Source: Onchocerca lupi
Taxonomy: Eukaryota > Nematoda > Chromadorea > Rhabditida > Onchocercidae
NCBI GenBank assembly: GCA_028564675.1
Contig: JAOVVO010000037.1
Location: 124,001-188,000, forward strand
DNA length: 64,000 nt
Direction: 5' to 3'
The notes beneath the pieces were generated by a model. That model made no database searches, had not been told where the DNA came from, and was given only the letters and a program-made list of their open reading frames with translations. A program made the position numbers and the translations under genes. This document shows, one piece after another, positions 36,568 through 51,559 of the stretch; position 1 is the stretch's first letter; each line of letters opens with the position of its first letter.

Positions 36568-39500
36568 GTCAGTTTACTATAATATTAATTATTGATTAAA
36601 GCTATTGACTGATTACCAATCGGCAGATCAAGTAAACCGGATCACTACAGCACATTGAGTCATAATTTTTCCAATACTAGTAGATGCTATACGTAAATTC
36701 GAAGATCTATCTGTCAACATAAAAATATATAGAAGTACTTGTTCAACCCAAATACGAAAATGCACATAAATTGGTGTATACCGTATGCACAAATAAATAG
36801 GATTAGATCGGCTACTGTCATGCATTCAAATGGAAAATGACATTGCTAGATACTGTAATTTTGACATGCTAATCAATGATTTTGGTATAGGGGCGAAAGA
36901 CTAATCGAACAATCTAACAATTGGTTCTCTCTGAAGCTTCCTTCAGGATAGCTGGAGTACGTAATATAACTGTTATATTCGGTAAAGCGAATGATTAGAT
37001 GTTCATCATTAATGTTATCATATGAAATACAACGAAAAGTTATTTATGAATTGATATAAATATCACCTTTGCTTCTGATTCTATCTGTGCAAACTCTTTT
37101 TTTTAAGCACTCGATGATTTGATAACAGTAAGAACGTTTCCTGTAGTTTACCCATTTACCTTCAAATCTGCCGTGTCACGACACGTCGAGGTTAAACGTG
37201 TGAGCAAATTCTATTTTTAGTTGGCTGAAATGATACAATGGTATTTATTGTGCAGTTTATATGTTTTAAGATTTTAGTTATTATATTTTGCTATTTGCTA
37301 CTAGACTTGCTTTTCCAAAAATCTTTCTTGATTTCGCTACTCGTTTATTAAAACTTCGACTTTTCTTATCACTCCATCATTTTTGATGAATCAAGTTATA
37401 GTGAGCAATTTATATTATAAGTGACCTGTCTTAGTGCTCTTAAGCTAATTCATATGTGAGACCGGAAGAAGTAATTCAGTAGATGAACAAGAAATCAAAT
37501 CACTACGATTTCGTTGATGATCTTACATCCTCCTTTCCGCATATTTTTAAATTGAAGCGAATATGGTCAGATCTGCAGGACCAAAATATGTGTTTATGTG
37601 ATTGTACTTAATTAATTTATAATATTTCTGTACCGAATGATAAAAAATTCATCAATGCTAAGAATTAATCAGTTTTATCTTTATTTGTTTATCGCTCAGA
37701 GAACTTTTTACTCGTGTTTTTTATCTAAAATCTTTTCGTCTGCTGTAAATTTCTCCCTGTCGAAAACTACTTCTAGCAGTGAATGATTTGAAAATAGACT
37801 TTGATCATTTTTCAAACATTTTCATAAAAACTGTTTGTTGGAAAAAGTTGAACTATCAAAATCTTATGATGGAAATTATTTGCACCATTCCCATCAGCAG
37901 CCAAATTGGAAGCAGATTAAAATAAATGATTCAGTATTTAGTGAGCTGTATCTTGAAAACTTTTCTTGGCTTTGTCTAATGTATACTTGAGCTAATAGCA
38001 AGTAATGTTCTGCACTAAATGTCGCAAATGTAATATGTCTCGTCGCAATAAAAATAATCTCATTCAAAATAATGAATTTCAGTCTGTGTGAAAACCATTT
38101 CTTCCCCATTGTCATTTGCAGAAATGCATAAAATAAAATAATTGCAGTCAATATCCTTAATTATATGAAATAATCATAGCCAATTTATTTCGAAAATACT
38201 GAAACTAGCAGATTAGTGTTATGAACAATCTAAATTTACATAATAGTTAGAGAAAAATGGAAATTTCCATATATATAGAATAGGGAAATAACTTCATGAG
38301 TAAAATCGTACTGAACGAAAGATACTGCATAAAAAAACTTGCTGAAGATCTGAATTCTAAAGATTTATTTTCTAAAGACTCATTCTTGAAGAAGAAGAAA
38401 AGAAAAAAGAAAAAATTTTTGCTTTATAAGTAAGTCGGAATAAGGATGGAAAACTTGAAGATCGAAAAGGACATTTTTTGAAGCGCTCAAAATTTTAACA
38501 AAACATCATGATGTGTCAAATTTCATGAAAAAAGCATTACACAGTTGTTAATTTGCATCTATCAAACATACTGCGCTGAAGTTCGTACTTTCATATAGAC
38601 GTCATGATAATTAATTTTAGCGATTAATTTACGAGAACTGAAAACTTTTATTATTTTAACTGCTCAAATTGTTACGGTTAGTTTTCAGAGGATCAAAGAA
38701 CTGATTCAATTATGTTATTAAGTCCAAAAAATTAACCTTGCCTTTTATACATATGAAAACTTTTCGAACAACTTGTAATTAACGATTTAAAAAAAATTGA
38801 GCAAGTTGAATTAATAGGTGTAGTTTTTCAGTTCATTAAGGAAAAATTGATAAAAAAGGTAGAAAATTTTTTTATCGACTTTTTATCGGTAAAAATTTTT
38901 TGTTCATGACAGATTTTTGTAATACTTCATCACAGTTTTAATTTGAGAAAAAACATGCTTATATCTTATCAAGCTTTTGGCTTTTGATTATATTTCCATA
39001 ACTCTTTTCTATTTACTTTTTTTTTTTGGTCCTGACCGCACTTTTTTCTTGTTTTTCTGGATTTTCTCGTCCAAAAAAAAAATCATTAAGTAAGTAATTT
39101 ATTCAATTTAACATCTCCGTAGTTCAGTCTAGAACAAAATTCTTGCGATGATTTTTGTTCCGATTGATCACCGCATATATAATGCAAAGAAGCCTTATCA
39201 TACATTTCAGGAAAAAGTTAAGCCTATTTAATTCCATTCATATTTTATGTCCGCTTTGCTTATATTTTTGCCACTTGCTTCAGATTTCCATCAGCTCTTC
39301 ACAGTGAAAATTTCGTATTGTTAAATGATGTATTTTTTTTAATTCGATTTCATATTGTAAACAGCTCCCAATTTCAATCTGATTCTGGAATTCAGAAATA
39401 GAATTAATTATGGTATTTCTCACGAGAATATTGGAGCTAATTTTCCAAAGAGGTAATTTGATTCTGAAGAAATCAGAAATTAAATAAAAATAATGATGGA

Positions 39501-42500
39501 TTATAATTCATTGCAGATGGAGTACTATGATTTCTGGAGTTGCTCGATCATATTGAAAAATAAGTTTTTTTTCATTTCTTCATTTATAAGTCTTCCTTAT
39601 TAAAAAAAAATTTTATTCATGCTTATGGTTGACAAAATTGATAGTATCATGCCATTATTTTCCATATAAATCTAAAATCCTAGCAGGGAATAAATGATAT
39701 AAATGTGATATTTTTTTTTGGCTCAAGACTGTTGAAGAATGAAAATTTACAAAACATATATATCTTTAAAAAAGCGAAATGACTTGAATGCAATGATTTT
39801 TTAGAAATATTTTCGTGTTTCGCTAAAATCATATTAAGTACTTCGTGAAAAATTTGTCTTTTTGGAAAATTTAAATATGTTTTTGTGTAAAACAGTAAGC
39901 CAAAACTAAACTTTTTGAACTGTTTATGTGCTGTATTTTTTCTAGAAAACAATAACAAATTTCCTCCTTAAAGAAAATTAATTCTTCGTCGCACACATTT
40001 CTGTACTTATGACAACCTCGACGTAGAATTTTTGCGAAAGATACTAGATTACTGCTAAATGCTCCTACGTTTTTTCTGATTTAGTTGGGTTAATTTTTCC
40101 GAGAATATTAATTTTTAAATTATCAGGTTAATCAATACCATTTGTCACCATTTGTCACTGACGTACAGTCAAGTTCCTAAAGATAAATTTACGGCATTCA
40201 AAAAAATTTGTGAGATCTTCCGCACCATTAGAAAATCTTGGAACTGATCTGACTCATCTTTTTCTGGAGAACACAACACTCCGAATTCTAAATTAGCTTT
40301 TTATCTTTTTACTATTAAAAATTTCAGTGACATAGTTTTGTCCTAATGGATTAATCACTAATGTTTTGAAAACAATGAGTGAATAATTTTCGATCCATGG
40401 AAAGAAACTTTTTATAAAATTTTTCAATAATATTTGTCATATCTGTCCTATTATCGCTGTAAATTAAATTTTGCGAAATTAAACCTTTTAAATTAAATCT
40501 TGCGCAAGGATTTTTACTCGCGATACTCGCAAATTCTGTTTTAACAAATAATTTCAGCAATTCTTTGCAATGAATGCAAAATGATGTTCTTATTTACAGT
40601 TACAGTGTCATGTATGTCTCTATGATATTGATTCGTCGTTATCAGTGATATAAGCTTCTTTATCAATAATTTAGTCAAAATGCTGCACAATGAATACAGA
40701 GTCAACGATTGGGCTGATCCGCATTATTATTCACATTAATATCTGATCTAGCCTAGAAATCACTAATTTTTAAACCAACATGCAAATTTATCATTGTGAT
40801 TTTTACTTATGCAAAAAATAAAAAAAACAGCATGGAAAATACGCAGGTTATGTCTACTGTTTTTTAATATCTTTGGCTTGTTCAAAGATTAGAAAAATTG
40901 TAGCGCAAAATATTATTATCATTCTCCCAAATCACATCGTTAATAGCATAATTTACAAGATGTCATTTATGCATTTAATTTTATAGTGCTATTTGAAATC
41001 TAATGATATTTTTGAATTCCTAAGTTTGAGGAAAAATGTATTTGTTTTAAAAAAAAAGGATCTAATCAGCAAGCTAAGAAAACCATATCTAATTCATTGC
41101 GTATTTATCAGCAATAGCATCGTTTTCTAATCACAGTGAAGTAAGTCATTTTTTTGCTTTATATTTACATGTTTCTTTTTTTTTTTTTTTTTTCGTAAAA
41201 AATGCGATAAATTTCGCATTTGGAAATTTTTTGAGAGATAATGTTTATTACGATCGAAAAACAAATTGAAATTGTAAACCTATTATGTGTGATATAGAAG
41301 TTGTAATTTCATCATGTTACGCTAAATTCATCAAAATGCCCTTTCTATTAGTTTTAATGGACGGATGAATGGGATAGTAATGATGCTCATGTCACGGACA
41401 TATTAAAATAGAATCTCATTAAGGCAACTTTCTTCTTTCAAAAGAATTTGGAGTATAAGAAACGATTTTGGTGTTAAAAAACAGTGCCAAATAAGTATAA
41501 TGAAAATATGCAACTAACTAAATCTTCTGCACAATTAAAACAAAATTTCAAATAAAAGAGCCGTTGGAGATGAAAAAGCTAGAAACAGAAGGAAGATTGA
41601 GCTTCTTCGTCAAAGCCATGTGAGAAAATTTTATTTATGGCGCGCATCATGCAGTGCAAAATAAAAAAACTGATCTTTGATCGTATCCATTGATAGTATA
41701 TTCGTCAATTTTTGAATTTCATCGTGCTGTTTTGCAAAAGCGATGAGGCGTAAAAAACTAAAGCTTTTTCAAACTTTCCGATTTATTAAAAAGCGCATTT
41801 TTTCCATATTGTATGTATTGCAATCTTTGTCAAGTCCAAACAAGTAAAATGCCTGCCTGCTTTATATATCGCGGTAAATTTTTGATATTTTTCTATTTTA
41901 TGTTCTCAGTAAAAAAAAAATCTAAAATATCTAAACGCAAATATTTATGTATAAAAATGAATATTGGCCAAAATCCAATTTGAATTTTTGGGAATTTGGA
42001 TCTTACTATAAAACGCTGCAGGCACAAAGAATTCTTTAAGAAGTCATTTTTGTTTTATTAAGTCAGAACTCTTACTTCTCGTAAGATAAACTATTTTGCG
42101 GCTTCATACAGCTTATTTCGATGAACATTTAGAGGGATGCTCTAAATTGTTTGTTTTATTTTTAATTTTTACAAATTTTTCGAATAGTAAAATTGACGTC
42201 CACAGTAAGAGATTTAGATGACGATTAATAAATACATCCTGTCAATATCATTTATGATTCCAATCAATAATAAATCATTCGTACAATATAACCGATTATC
42301 CTATCATACGATCTTCAAATAATTCATCGTCCTGAGTCAGCTTAATACAATTCAATGTTCATTGGACAGTACAAAATTTTTCTAATCTCCATGGATTGAG
42401 TTATCCTGGTATTCTATTGCTTCTCTCTCCAAATCTTGATTTAAACCGTACATTTTTATCACTGTTACTAATATACTTACTTTTCTGCGCTAAACAATGT

Positions 42501-43720
42501 TGAAAGTTTTTTTCAGGAGAAAACTAAAGAATTTTGATTGGAATTACTTAGTGAAATGAGTACATTAACTTCATTTCTTCAGATATCGCTTAGACGAATT
42601 ACATTAAAGCTTCTGTTTTACCAGCATTCTTTGTACAGAAAAAAAAAAAAAAAAAAAGGTTTTTTCAGGTTTTTTTTTTTTTTCTTCAACATAGCGATTT
42701 GTTATCTCCTGATAATGGTCTAACTTTGAAACAGTGATAGATAATTCTCTATAAAGCAGCAGTTTACTAAATGTTTCATTTGAATTAGCACTTAATGAGA
42801 TATGATGAATCAAACTATCTTTATGGAAAAAGGCGCAATAATGTTTTCTTCATTTGCTAAAAATTTCTCGGACTAGATGTACTAGCATACTTTATTAATA
42901 CCTAATTACTACTGCTTTTACCTGTATGAGTTATGCTGATGTTTGTTCAGGTAAGAGGTATGAATTTTTAACAGAAAACAATTTTTGCTAAGGTAATTTT
43001 CCGCTCAAATAATTGTTATAATGACTAATACTATTTTATAATAATTAGGTCAAGGATATAAGTTTAGCTATGATCAATAACCTACAATTTTTTTCAAGAT
43101 TTTTTATTTATGGCATAAAAGTGATTAGGTTTTCATTGTATCCTTGGCGTAATTATTATACATAATGAGGTAAAAAAAAAAAAAAAAAAAAAATTATCCT
43201 GTTGACAAGTTGTCCGAAAAACATTCATTTCGAAGTGCAAGTGAAAAATTTAGAAAATAAACGCTAATTATCTAGCCTAACACATACCACCGATTCTGAA
43301 TGAACCATTCAAATATCACAATTTCAAAGTTTATACATCAAAGACAAGCTGAATTAGAAATTATTCTGTGATAATTATTACTCCTACTCATTTAATCTAT
43401 GATCACTTTGAAGTTTAGTAAGCATTCCGAGAATTTGTTTCTCCAATTTATGGATTAAATTGTATTGGATTGAATTGCCTAGTTATGCTTCTAGCCATCA
43501 TTTGAATCTCTCATTGCTAAAGAAATTACATCCATCGGCTCTATTGTTTGAGACATATTTAAACTTCTTCAATCCTCCAAAAAGTAGCACAATTTATGTG
43601 TTGTTGGCATCCGTTTGTTGCCATCTTTTTCAGGCTTGATTCCTATATATGGCTCGTATATTGTGTGCATCATATATGCATGCATGCATGTGTATGTGTG
43701 TGTATGTGTATGTATGTGTA

Positions 43721-43751
<31 letters not shown>

Positions 43752-43943
43752 GTGCTCCATATGTATATAAGTGCTGACGATGCATGTGATGCATATGTCG
43801 CAATCCCAATCCTGATGAATTAAAAAACCAGGCTAATCTAGTAGCCTTCTCAAATGGTTTCAGAAGGAACCGTCTTGTTTCATAAAATTGACTACTAATG
43901 AATAACCTCAACGTTTTTTTTTGAACTGAAATGCTCCTAGACC
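36568..43943. other. Long AT-rich stretch without supported coding sequence
   Basis: Over 7 kb with only short frames, T-runs (for example about 41177-41194) and A-runs. It may be intron of the K2P gene if the upstream exons belong to it. Confidence 0.5.
43676..43754. repeat. (TG)n / (TGTATG)n microsatellite
   Basis: About 80 bases of alternating TGTG and TGTATG units on the plus strand, preceded by TGCATGCATGCATG. It lies 190 bases upstream of the isolated exon at 43944. Confidence 0.95.
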
Positions 43944-44115
43944 ATGATTTATTCACAAGTGATCTCCAAGGAACGATTCAATCCGGCACTAGCTTTATTC
44001 AAAACAGCCGGCCTAATCCGAACAACAGCTGGTATCGAACAAACACAGGCCAAGCTTGCCGATTCACGTAACGTGCAACGGATTTCCGACTGCTCTCATA
44101 TTACTCATACCCGAG
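43944..44115 (+). CDS. Isolated coding exon, second candidate alternative first exon of the K2P channel
   Basis: ATG at 43944 opens 57 codons (YSQVISKERFNPALALFK, TAGLIRTTAGIEQTQAKL), ending CCCGAG|GTATCC in phase 1. GC content and codon use stand out from the flanks. The phase again fits the shared K2P exon at 54163. The encoded peptide is hydrophilic and mildly basic, as expected of a cytosolic N-terminus. No homology was recognised. A separate small gene is the main alternative. Confidence 0.45.
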
Positions 44116-44425
44116 GTATCCCAGTTTTATTTTCATTTTTCCCTGCTTCAAACTTCCTTGCTATATCATTCACTCTTAAGAATTCACTCTCAGGAAACTT
44201 GTTCCGATCGTTTTGTACTGTATGTTTCCTATGATTTCAATTTACTGATATGACATTAATGCTAGCAAGAAAAATTTTAGTAATAGCAGTAATAGTAAAT
44301 GCATGACAATGTCCGAGTGTAACTTTGATAAACTACGGCCTAAATCATTTCAATGGAAGAATTTCATTTTCATTATTTCGTTGTAGAAGAGATAACCTTA
44401 TGTGAATTACCATACACTAAAAAAA

Positions 44426-44452
44426 TTGCTTTAAATTGAAAATTTAAAGCAA
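44426..44452. repeat. Perfect 12-bp-stem hairpin
   Basis: TTGCTTTAAATT, loop GAA, AATTTAAAGCAA. No gene or terminator context is evident. Confidence 0.85.
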
Positions 44453-47400
44453 CTCTGTAAATTACACGAAGAATGCAATATTTTGTGTAATTTAGACGTT
44501 TGATCCTTTTTAAATTTTGATGTGCCAATTAATAATTAGAGATTTTGCCTTAACTTGTGTAAAATTCTCTTAAAATGTAATATTTTTTTTTCTTTTGTTC
44601 AAGAATTAGATGAGGGAGGGGATTTCATATAATGCTTTCAACTAATTTGAAGTTCAAAATCAATATTTCAGAACAATTTATTTTTTTCCATTTATTTATT
44701 TTATTTTATTTGTTTATTTATTTTTTTTTGGTATTTCTTACACAGTTTGGCAGTAATGAGGTTAATTGTCATAAAAATTTTGCTAATTCATCTATTATCG
44801 CAAATTAAGAAATATAAAAAGCTATATAGGACTAAAATACTTAATATTATGAACTTACAGCCGTTTATTCTTTATTTATTCATTACATAAATTAATTGCT
44901 CAGAATGTCATGTTTTGCTGATTAATTGTTTTAAAAATATCATTTTCATCTTCGATTGCTCTGGCCTATACTGAAGAAACCTGAGCAGCATCTTTATCAG
45001 TGCAGCACAAAACGAGATATCAGTTAATTAGGAACAAATATCAATGCATTTACTCAAGTTAATTTCCAGACTCAGAATGATATAAAGAACAATTGATCTG
45101 TACAACAAAAACACGACTTTTGCAATATCGACAGGTAAGGTACCTGGATTATGAGGAAAAAAAAGAAATGTTAAAGACCCAGCTGGCTAAAAGCAAACGG
45201 TCTTTGGATTATATAAACTTCGTAATATGACGATGAGAAATATACAAAAATTCGATTAATAGCAAGATTATGAAAGTGAAATAGCTGCACGTAGAAAATG
45301 AAGATTTCAATAAGAATGGATGGTGCTCATGAAGTAGAATTTAAAAAAATGCAATAATCTTTGAACAACACATTTATGGAGGAAATAAAAGGAAAATTTA
45401 TGATGATTCTCTCGTCTTCTACGCTTTCTTGAAAGATCTTGCAACCAAGATCGGATACAGAACAGAACAGAAACGTTTATTCGAGATGCCAAAAGCTTGG
45501 AGAAGATTCTTAATCGAAAAGTTCTGATAGCTGCATTTCAATAGCATAAGGAAATGAAAAGTAAGAACACGTTTTGACGTGTGAGAGACGTTTGTTACTG
45601 AAGGAGATACATACTTATGAGTGCGTCTACAAATGGAAAGAAGCTCGGAATTCACGAATAGAAGAAATAATCTATCAGAATGCTTCGCGAGCATTTCAAT
45701 CATGAATCAGATTCATTGCCAAAAACTGGATCAGTTTCGAATTCTTGAATAAGGATGGAAATATGTCTTACATTTGGCTCAAAGTTATTGTATGTCGCAG
45801 CAATAACTTCGGATTTGTACAAATAGCAATGCGAATATTGATACAAACAAGCAAAAATTTAATAAATTTGAAGAAAAGAAGACTGATAGACGATGCTAAA
45901 GAGAAAGGCTGTAATACTAAACACTAATGATAATAGCACTCGCAGAACTTTGCAGGTTTACAATGCTTTTAATTAATCTATTATCAAGAAGTTCTTCTGT
46001 CAATAAGTTTTCACATTATATTTCCGTATTAGTCAAAACTAATGTCTGTTAACGCCTGGATCATTGAGATTCACCGCCACTTGACAAATTGTAACAGTAA
46101 GACTTAAGCGAGAGAAGTATATGGCAAGATCAGTGCAAATCCAGATGACAAATGTTTGTACTTTTATATCCCCAAACGATTTCACGGAGGATGGAATCAA
46201 TCCTTCCTCGAGTGTTTCATTCAAAGAGGCTTCTTGAATTGGACATAACAATAGTCTCTTCAGAATAAAAATAAGAATTGTGAATGAAATAGCTGTGGTG
46301 AAGAAGAGGAAAATTTCTGAGCAATCTTATCTTATATCCTTCCAAATGAATGTTTATGAAAAAAGAAAGGAACAACGGACAGTATTAATCTCAAATAATT
46401 CATGTAAAAAGATCAATTGAATAATTTTGAATGGCGCTATGTTTTATATGCATATTTCTCCGAAAAATTGTTCTAAAATTTCAATGCCGAATTCAGTTTC
46501 GCTTCCCTACAAATACAGTTGTCTTAAAAGAAATCTGTTATCCACAAAATTCAATAATAGGGAGTAAAGCCAAATGGAAGAAAATAATTTGAGCAATCAA
46601 TTTTGAAAATTCTTTCATGCGTGCAAAATTAAGCGATCTTTTGAAAAGAATTCGACCAATAATTTTATATTTTATCATATTGCAAAAATTTCAATGCAAC
46701 CAATTTGCTCTGATACAAATTATTGCTTTAATATCCAATTGAACTAAATACTTGCTTTCTATTTATTACTTTTAAAAATTAGTTATTTCCTTATTTATTC
46801 ATCAATCGGATTTGAAGTTACTAAATACTCATAATAAGCAGCATATCTGATATGAATATGATAAACTGATTAAACGCTATTAGTTTTTTTTAGCAAAAAA
46901 TAGAGTTCACTTTCCACATTTCTAATCTAAATATCTCCCTTGATTCCAAAAATGCTTTTATCATATCTTGGGAAAAATTTTTGGGGAATAAGTGAACCGA
47001 GAAAGTACTACTTCTGCATAGCAACTAAACTTACAGCAATAAAGGTGTCGAAGGTCTAACTAACGTTAAGTTGGCCATCATGACTAGTCCGAAGCGTTTT
47101 CAAAGTCTTTTGGAGACATATCTAATAACGGAAGCTTGGATCAGATTTGCATGAGCTTCGTTATCGTGGATATAAATACAATTTTAAAATATTCCTGATC
47201 AATTAATTTGCATATAATTTCCTGGCATATAAGTAGGATGAGTTTTTAAACGAAATGCCTCTAATTAAATATTACGTATCGGTTTAAAATGTAATAAAAA
47301 GAAAGTTGCAATCAATTGCAATCACTATTCTTCAAACCAGATGATGGTAGATAAAAATATATTATCTTCAGCAAATCTATTTTGTTTCTTTTAATAGAAA

Positions 47401-50400
47401 TTTAACTTAGTTCCAAACTCGGAATTTTATTAAGAATTTCATTAATGAAATCTGCAGGAAGAAAAATTCTGGTGTGAATTCCGAGCAATATTTTCAATGC
47501 ACTTAAAAAATTTTCATTACTCCTGAGTATCACTGAATCAACGGCATCCTCAGATCTTTTATCAAATGCATAAAAAAGATTTTTATTTTATTTGTTCACT
47601 TCTCATATTTCCAATTTTTTTTTTCTTTTAACGATAGGCCAGTATTTAGCTGTCAAAAGAGAATATGATATGAATACATGCATGAATCTTTTTTGGATAG
47701 CACGTGTGAATCCACGCTGAATGGTTGAGCCATGATAATCTGATATGTTTGATAACCAAAACCTTGATAAAATTCTGTAAGAGTGAAATGAATATCATTG
47801 TCAGAAAAGAGGATTACATTCCAAACGGAACGAAAACTTCACTAAGGAGAATAATTGTTGATGTCTTCGCTGTTCTGTCAATAACAAGGACTTGAGATCT
47901 TAACATCGGAAAAAAAATTAACAAAGAGCAAGAATAAATGATCGATTGGAGTGGTCAGTATGAACGTCTAATTAGGAGCATTCGGCGAGGATTAAAAAAC
48001 AACCTGGCTTCATGAGGAAATTTGTCTGTAATTGATATCCATGATAATTCCGAATAAGATTTCCCAAAAAAAAAAAAGAAAAAAAAAAAAACGGATCGAT
48101 TCAAAGCGAATAGACAAGAAACTGGAAGAGCTCTAAGAGTGTTTGATTTAGTTTCAACCACATTTAAGGAGAATCTCATCCGGTCATTTTTCGATTTGTT
48201 TTTGTGATCAGAGAGATTCGAGCATTGGCTTGACCAAAAATGGATCAAGTCGGTTAGGTACGTAAATCGGATTATCTTTCTTTCGTTCCAAAGATTGCAA
48301 GGGAAAATTTATGATCGATTAGTGATGCAAATTCCCGATCATTGATCATTCTATAAAACTTCTGGTGATGAATTTCATGGCAAGACTTATTTTTCCACCT
48401 GATTAATTCTGCTTCTCTGTGGACAGAGATTTGAATGTGTGATAAGTTATCGTCTTATCTCGCCTATAACAATTGAAAGGCACGGATAGTAATGCTCAAA
48501 TAAGAGAATGGATTTAATGAAACTTACTTGGCACTAATTAGATCGACAGAAAATGCGACATTCTTTCTAATGAAAGTGCTGTGATTATTAGTTAAATTGA
48601 AAAAGAAGTACTAAAGAGAGCATCGATAGCCTTGCCACTCTTGGCAGAATTATTTCTTCAAACGATTGATCATAAAACCTAAACTTTACTTTAGATATAG
48701 TGGACGAAAATTTTCCATTCCAAAATTTGTATATATAAAAATCAAAGTTTGAATTTTTGGAAGAAAATTTCGAGATTCTTTTAGTGCCATACTTTCTCAA
48801 AGCGAACAACAGTGATAATATTAAGATAAGCAAAAATCTTCACTTTTGGCTTGCTTTCTCACATTTGGATTAGGTGTAAATTCTCAAAGAATATTCTACG
48901 TAAGATATAGTTCTAAAAAATCTATTACAGTCAATTTCGACTTTATGGGAATGTTATATCAAAGCCTGAGAAGCCTTAGTCATTTCAGTGTTATATTTCA
49001 GACTTAGCAAACTATTTTATTCGGAAATTAATTGGAAATATTGCTAGCCTGCAAAAAAAAAAAAAAAAATTGTAGAAAAATATTGGATGATATTGTTTTT
49101 GGAAATTTTTTGAAACTGGAGACCAGGTAAAAATATAATTTAAAATGATCTTCGATAAGTGAAACTAACTGCAATCACTGTCTGAAATGTCACTGTTTTA
49201 TTACCTTTCAATCGCATGAATAAATCTTCACAATTTTCTTCTTTTATTTTGAGGCAATTCAAGCAAAAATTAAAGAGCGATGTTTAAAGAATGACCATTA
49301 TCGATAAGATCTATGCGGTTTCTTCGAATCGAATTCTTTTAATTCGCCGAAATAATATGATAGGATGAAATTGACATATTTCTTGGGATTAGTTTTGATA
49401 ATTATAGAGCCAGTAATAGCATCCAGTCATGTCATTCAAGACTTTCTATCAACTTTGAACTTTGAATGTATCCTTGAAACAAAGACACCATTCTTGAAAA
49501 ATGCCCGTTTTTAGAACTGTATATAAAATTGGTGATTATTAGTAATTGGTATATAAAATTAGTGACTGATGAATAAAATTAATCATTAGCAAATTAATGA
49601 TTTTTGGGGAAAATAGTGTGAAGATACCTGCTGATCAAATATGTTTAAATGGTATCCCAAATATCGGCTGTTGAGATGAAGCATTACGAATATATATGAA
49701 TGAAAATTAGCGAAAAGTTGATGTTTATTTGGGTGGCCATTTATCATGAAGTGACAAAGTTTAAGACCCAAACATGGGAAACGGTTAAGTTTTATTAACT
49801 TTAGAAAAAAGGAGTGAATCTTTATCAGTCACATGACGAAAGATGATATTTTATAATAGCACAAATCACACACTAACATAATTACGACACCTTAATTTTC
49901 TTGCCATAATTTACTGCAACCTAACACATTTCTGAATATCATAAACTCTTATTCCGTGGATAGGAATTAATTTCTTGTTCGTAGCAAAACACTGAAAAAA
50001 TAAGACAAAAATGCGAATAAGAATTTGCAAAAGTTGCGAAGGAAAATGTAATTTTTAAATTGTCAAAGGTATCTAAGAAGTGCAAATTTTGTTGACAAAG
50101 TAAAATGCGTTAATCAAATTTTATCAAAATTGAATATTCACAGAGAAGAAAGATGAAAGATTAGATTTTTATGTGCTTCAACTTTGCTTTTATCAAGGTA
50201 AACTGTGAATTAATGAAAAATTAAATTGCAAATGAACGATCCCAGTCGGCATTGCTTGTTTATTAAAGTATATAAAATCCTTTAAGATATATAGAAGCAA
50301 CTTTTATTCCAAATTATAATTACAGGTGTGAGATAATAAATTCTACCTGAATCTATGGACAATTTTCCAAAATTATTCATACTTTTGCTTTAATTTGTAA

Positions 50401-51174
50401 ACAAGAAATAGATTTCCATGCAGGGAATTGACGAAAAAAGATTTGTTTGTGATATCCAAAACCTAGTCTATTTTAATAAATTTAGGTAACAGAGAATTGA
50501 AGTTGAAAGTAGAGATAAATATTCCATGATAATTTGTTCCGAATAATTTGTTAGTAAAACGGAAATGAAATTAGTCTTATCGTATTGTGTGCAGTACTTT
50601 CATTTATTAACTGTGATGCTTTCAAATAATTAGATGCATTCCAAACTTTTCAGTTCATTGAAATACTTATAAGTTGTTTTATGGCTTGTCTTTAGAGGCC
50701 TTTGTCTTTAGATTATCACAAACGTCCACTTTCGCTCTTATTTAAAACTTTTTTTTGCAGCAGCAGCAGCAGCAGCTAAAAGTACTTTTGTCCTTTTTTT
50801 TTCTTTTTTTAACTAATTCTATAAATTCATCTCTTGCTTTTGAAATTTGAAATCAGAAATTTAACTTCAGTAATGATTTTTTGGCAGCTTGCCGTTTGCA
50901 TTTGTGATGAATCCGCTAATTCGAACATAGAATTAGATTGAATTTTGAATAACAATGTGTCAAAACTATCCGTCTCAAAAAAAAAAAAAAAAAAAAAAAA
51001 GCAAGCTGATTTGGGGCAAAAAATATTAAAAGTGAAAGGAATTGTTCGATGATGTTAGAAAGTTTGTAGTTTTTTGAATCACTGCTGGTTGTAATATTTA
51101 TTTTTGAATAGATTCAGGGACTTGACACACATTCAGGGACTTCGGCCATTTTTGATTTCCTCTTCTGGATATAT

Positions 51175-51306
51175 GTATATATATCTTTTTATATATATAT
51201 ATATAATATGTATGTATATATATAAACATACAGACACAAAGACAGACACACACATAAATACCACAAAAACACACATACACACATACACACATACACATGC
51301 ATACAT
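51175..51306. repeat. (TA)n and (CA)n microsatellite block
   Basis: A TATATG/TATA stretch (about 51175-51222) passes into CA-rich CACACATA units (about 51230-51306). It lies 250 bases upstream of the exon at 51560. Confidence 0.9.
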
Positions 51307-51559
51307 GCATGTCAACCAGAATCTATCGCCACCAACAGCATTGAGACACCACTATCTGTTGAATTTTGAACCGATGCTGATGCATACTCCACAACTGCTA
51401 TTTTTAATGTCCCTTTACTGATGCTTACTTGTGCTTCGCTAATTGCGGATAAATCCTACCGCATGGATTTTAAACTTTAACCTGTGAAAATTTGCACGGA
51501 AACAACAACAACAACAACAACTCGTAATGTATTCATCCAGAAAAATTTAATCGCACATT

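Larger units (their letters stand above)
44116..51559. other. Long AT-rich stretch without supported coding sequence
   Basis: Protein-like fragments occur between about 45300 and 46250 (see findings), but they are broken by stops on both strands. (CAG)n of about six units lies at 50758-50776, and an A-run at about 50978-51000. Confidence 0.45.

Noticed and set aside
50758..50776. (CAG)n following a poly-T tract, looking like a splice acceptor into a poly-Gln exon
   Set aside because: The frame after the repeat reaches only T-rich low-complexity sequence and a stop; treated as a simple repeat.
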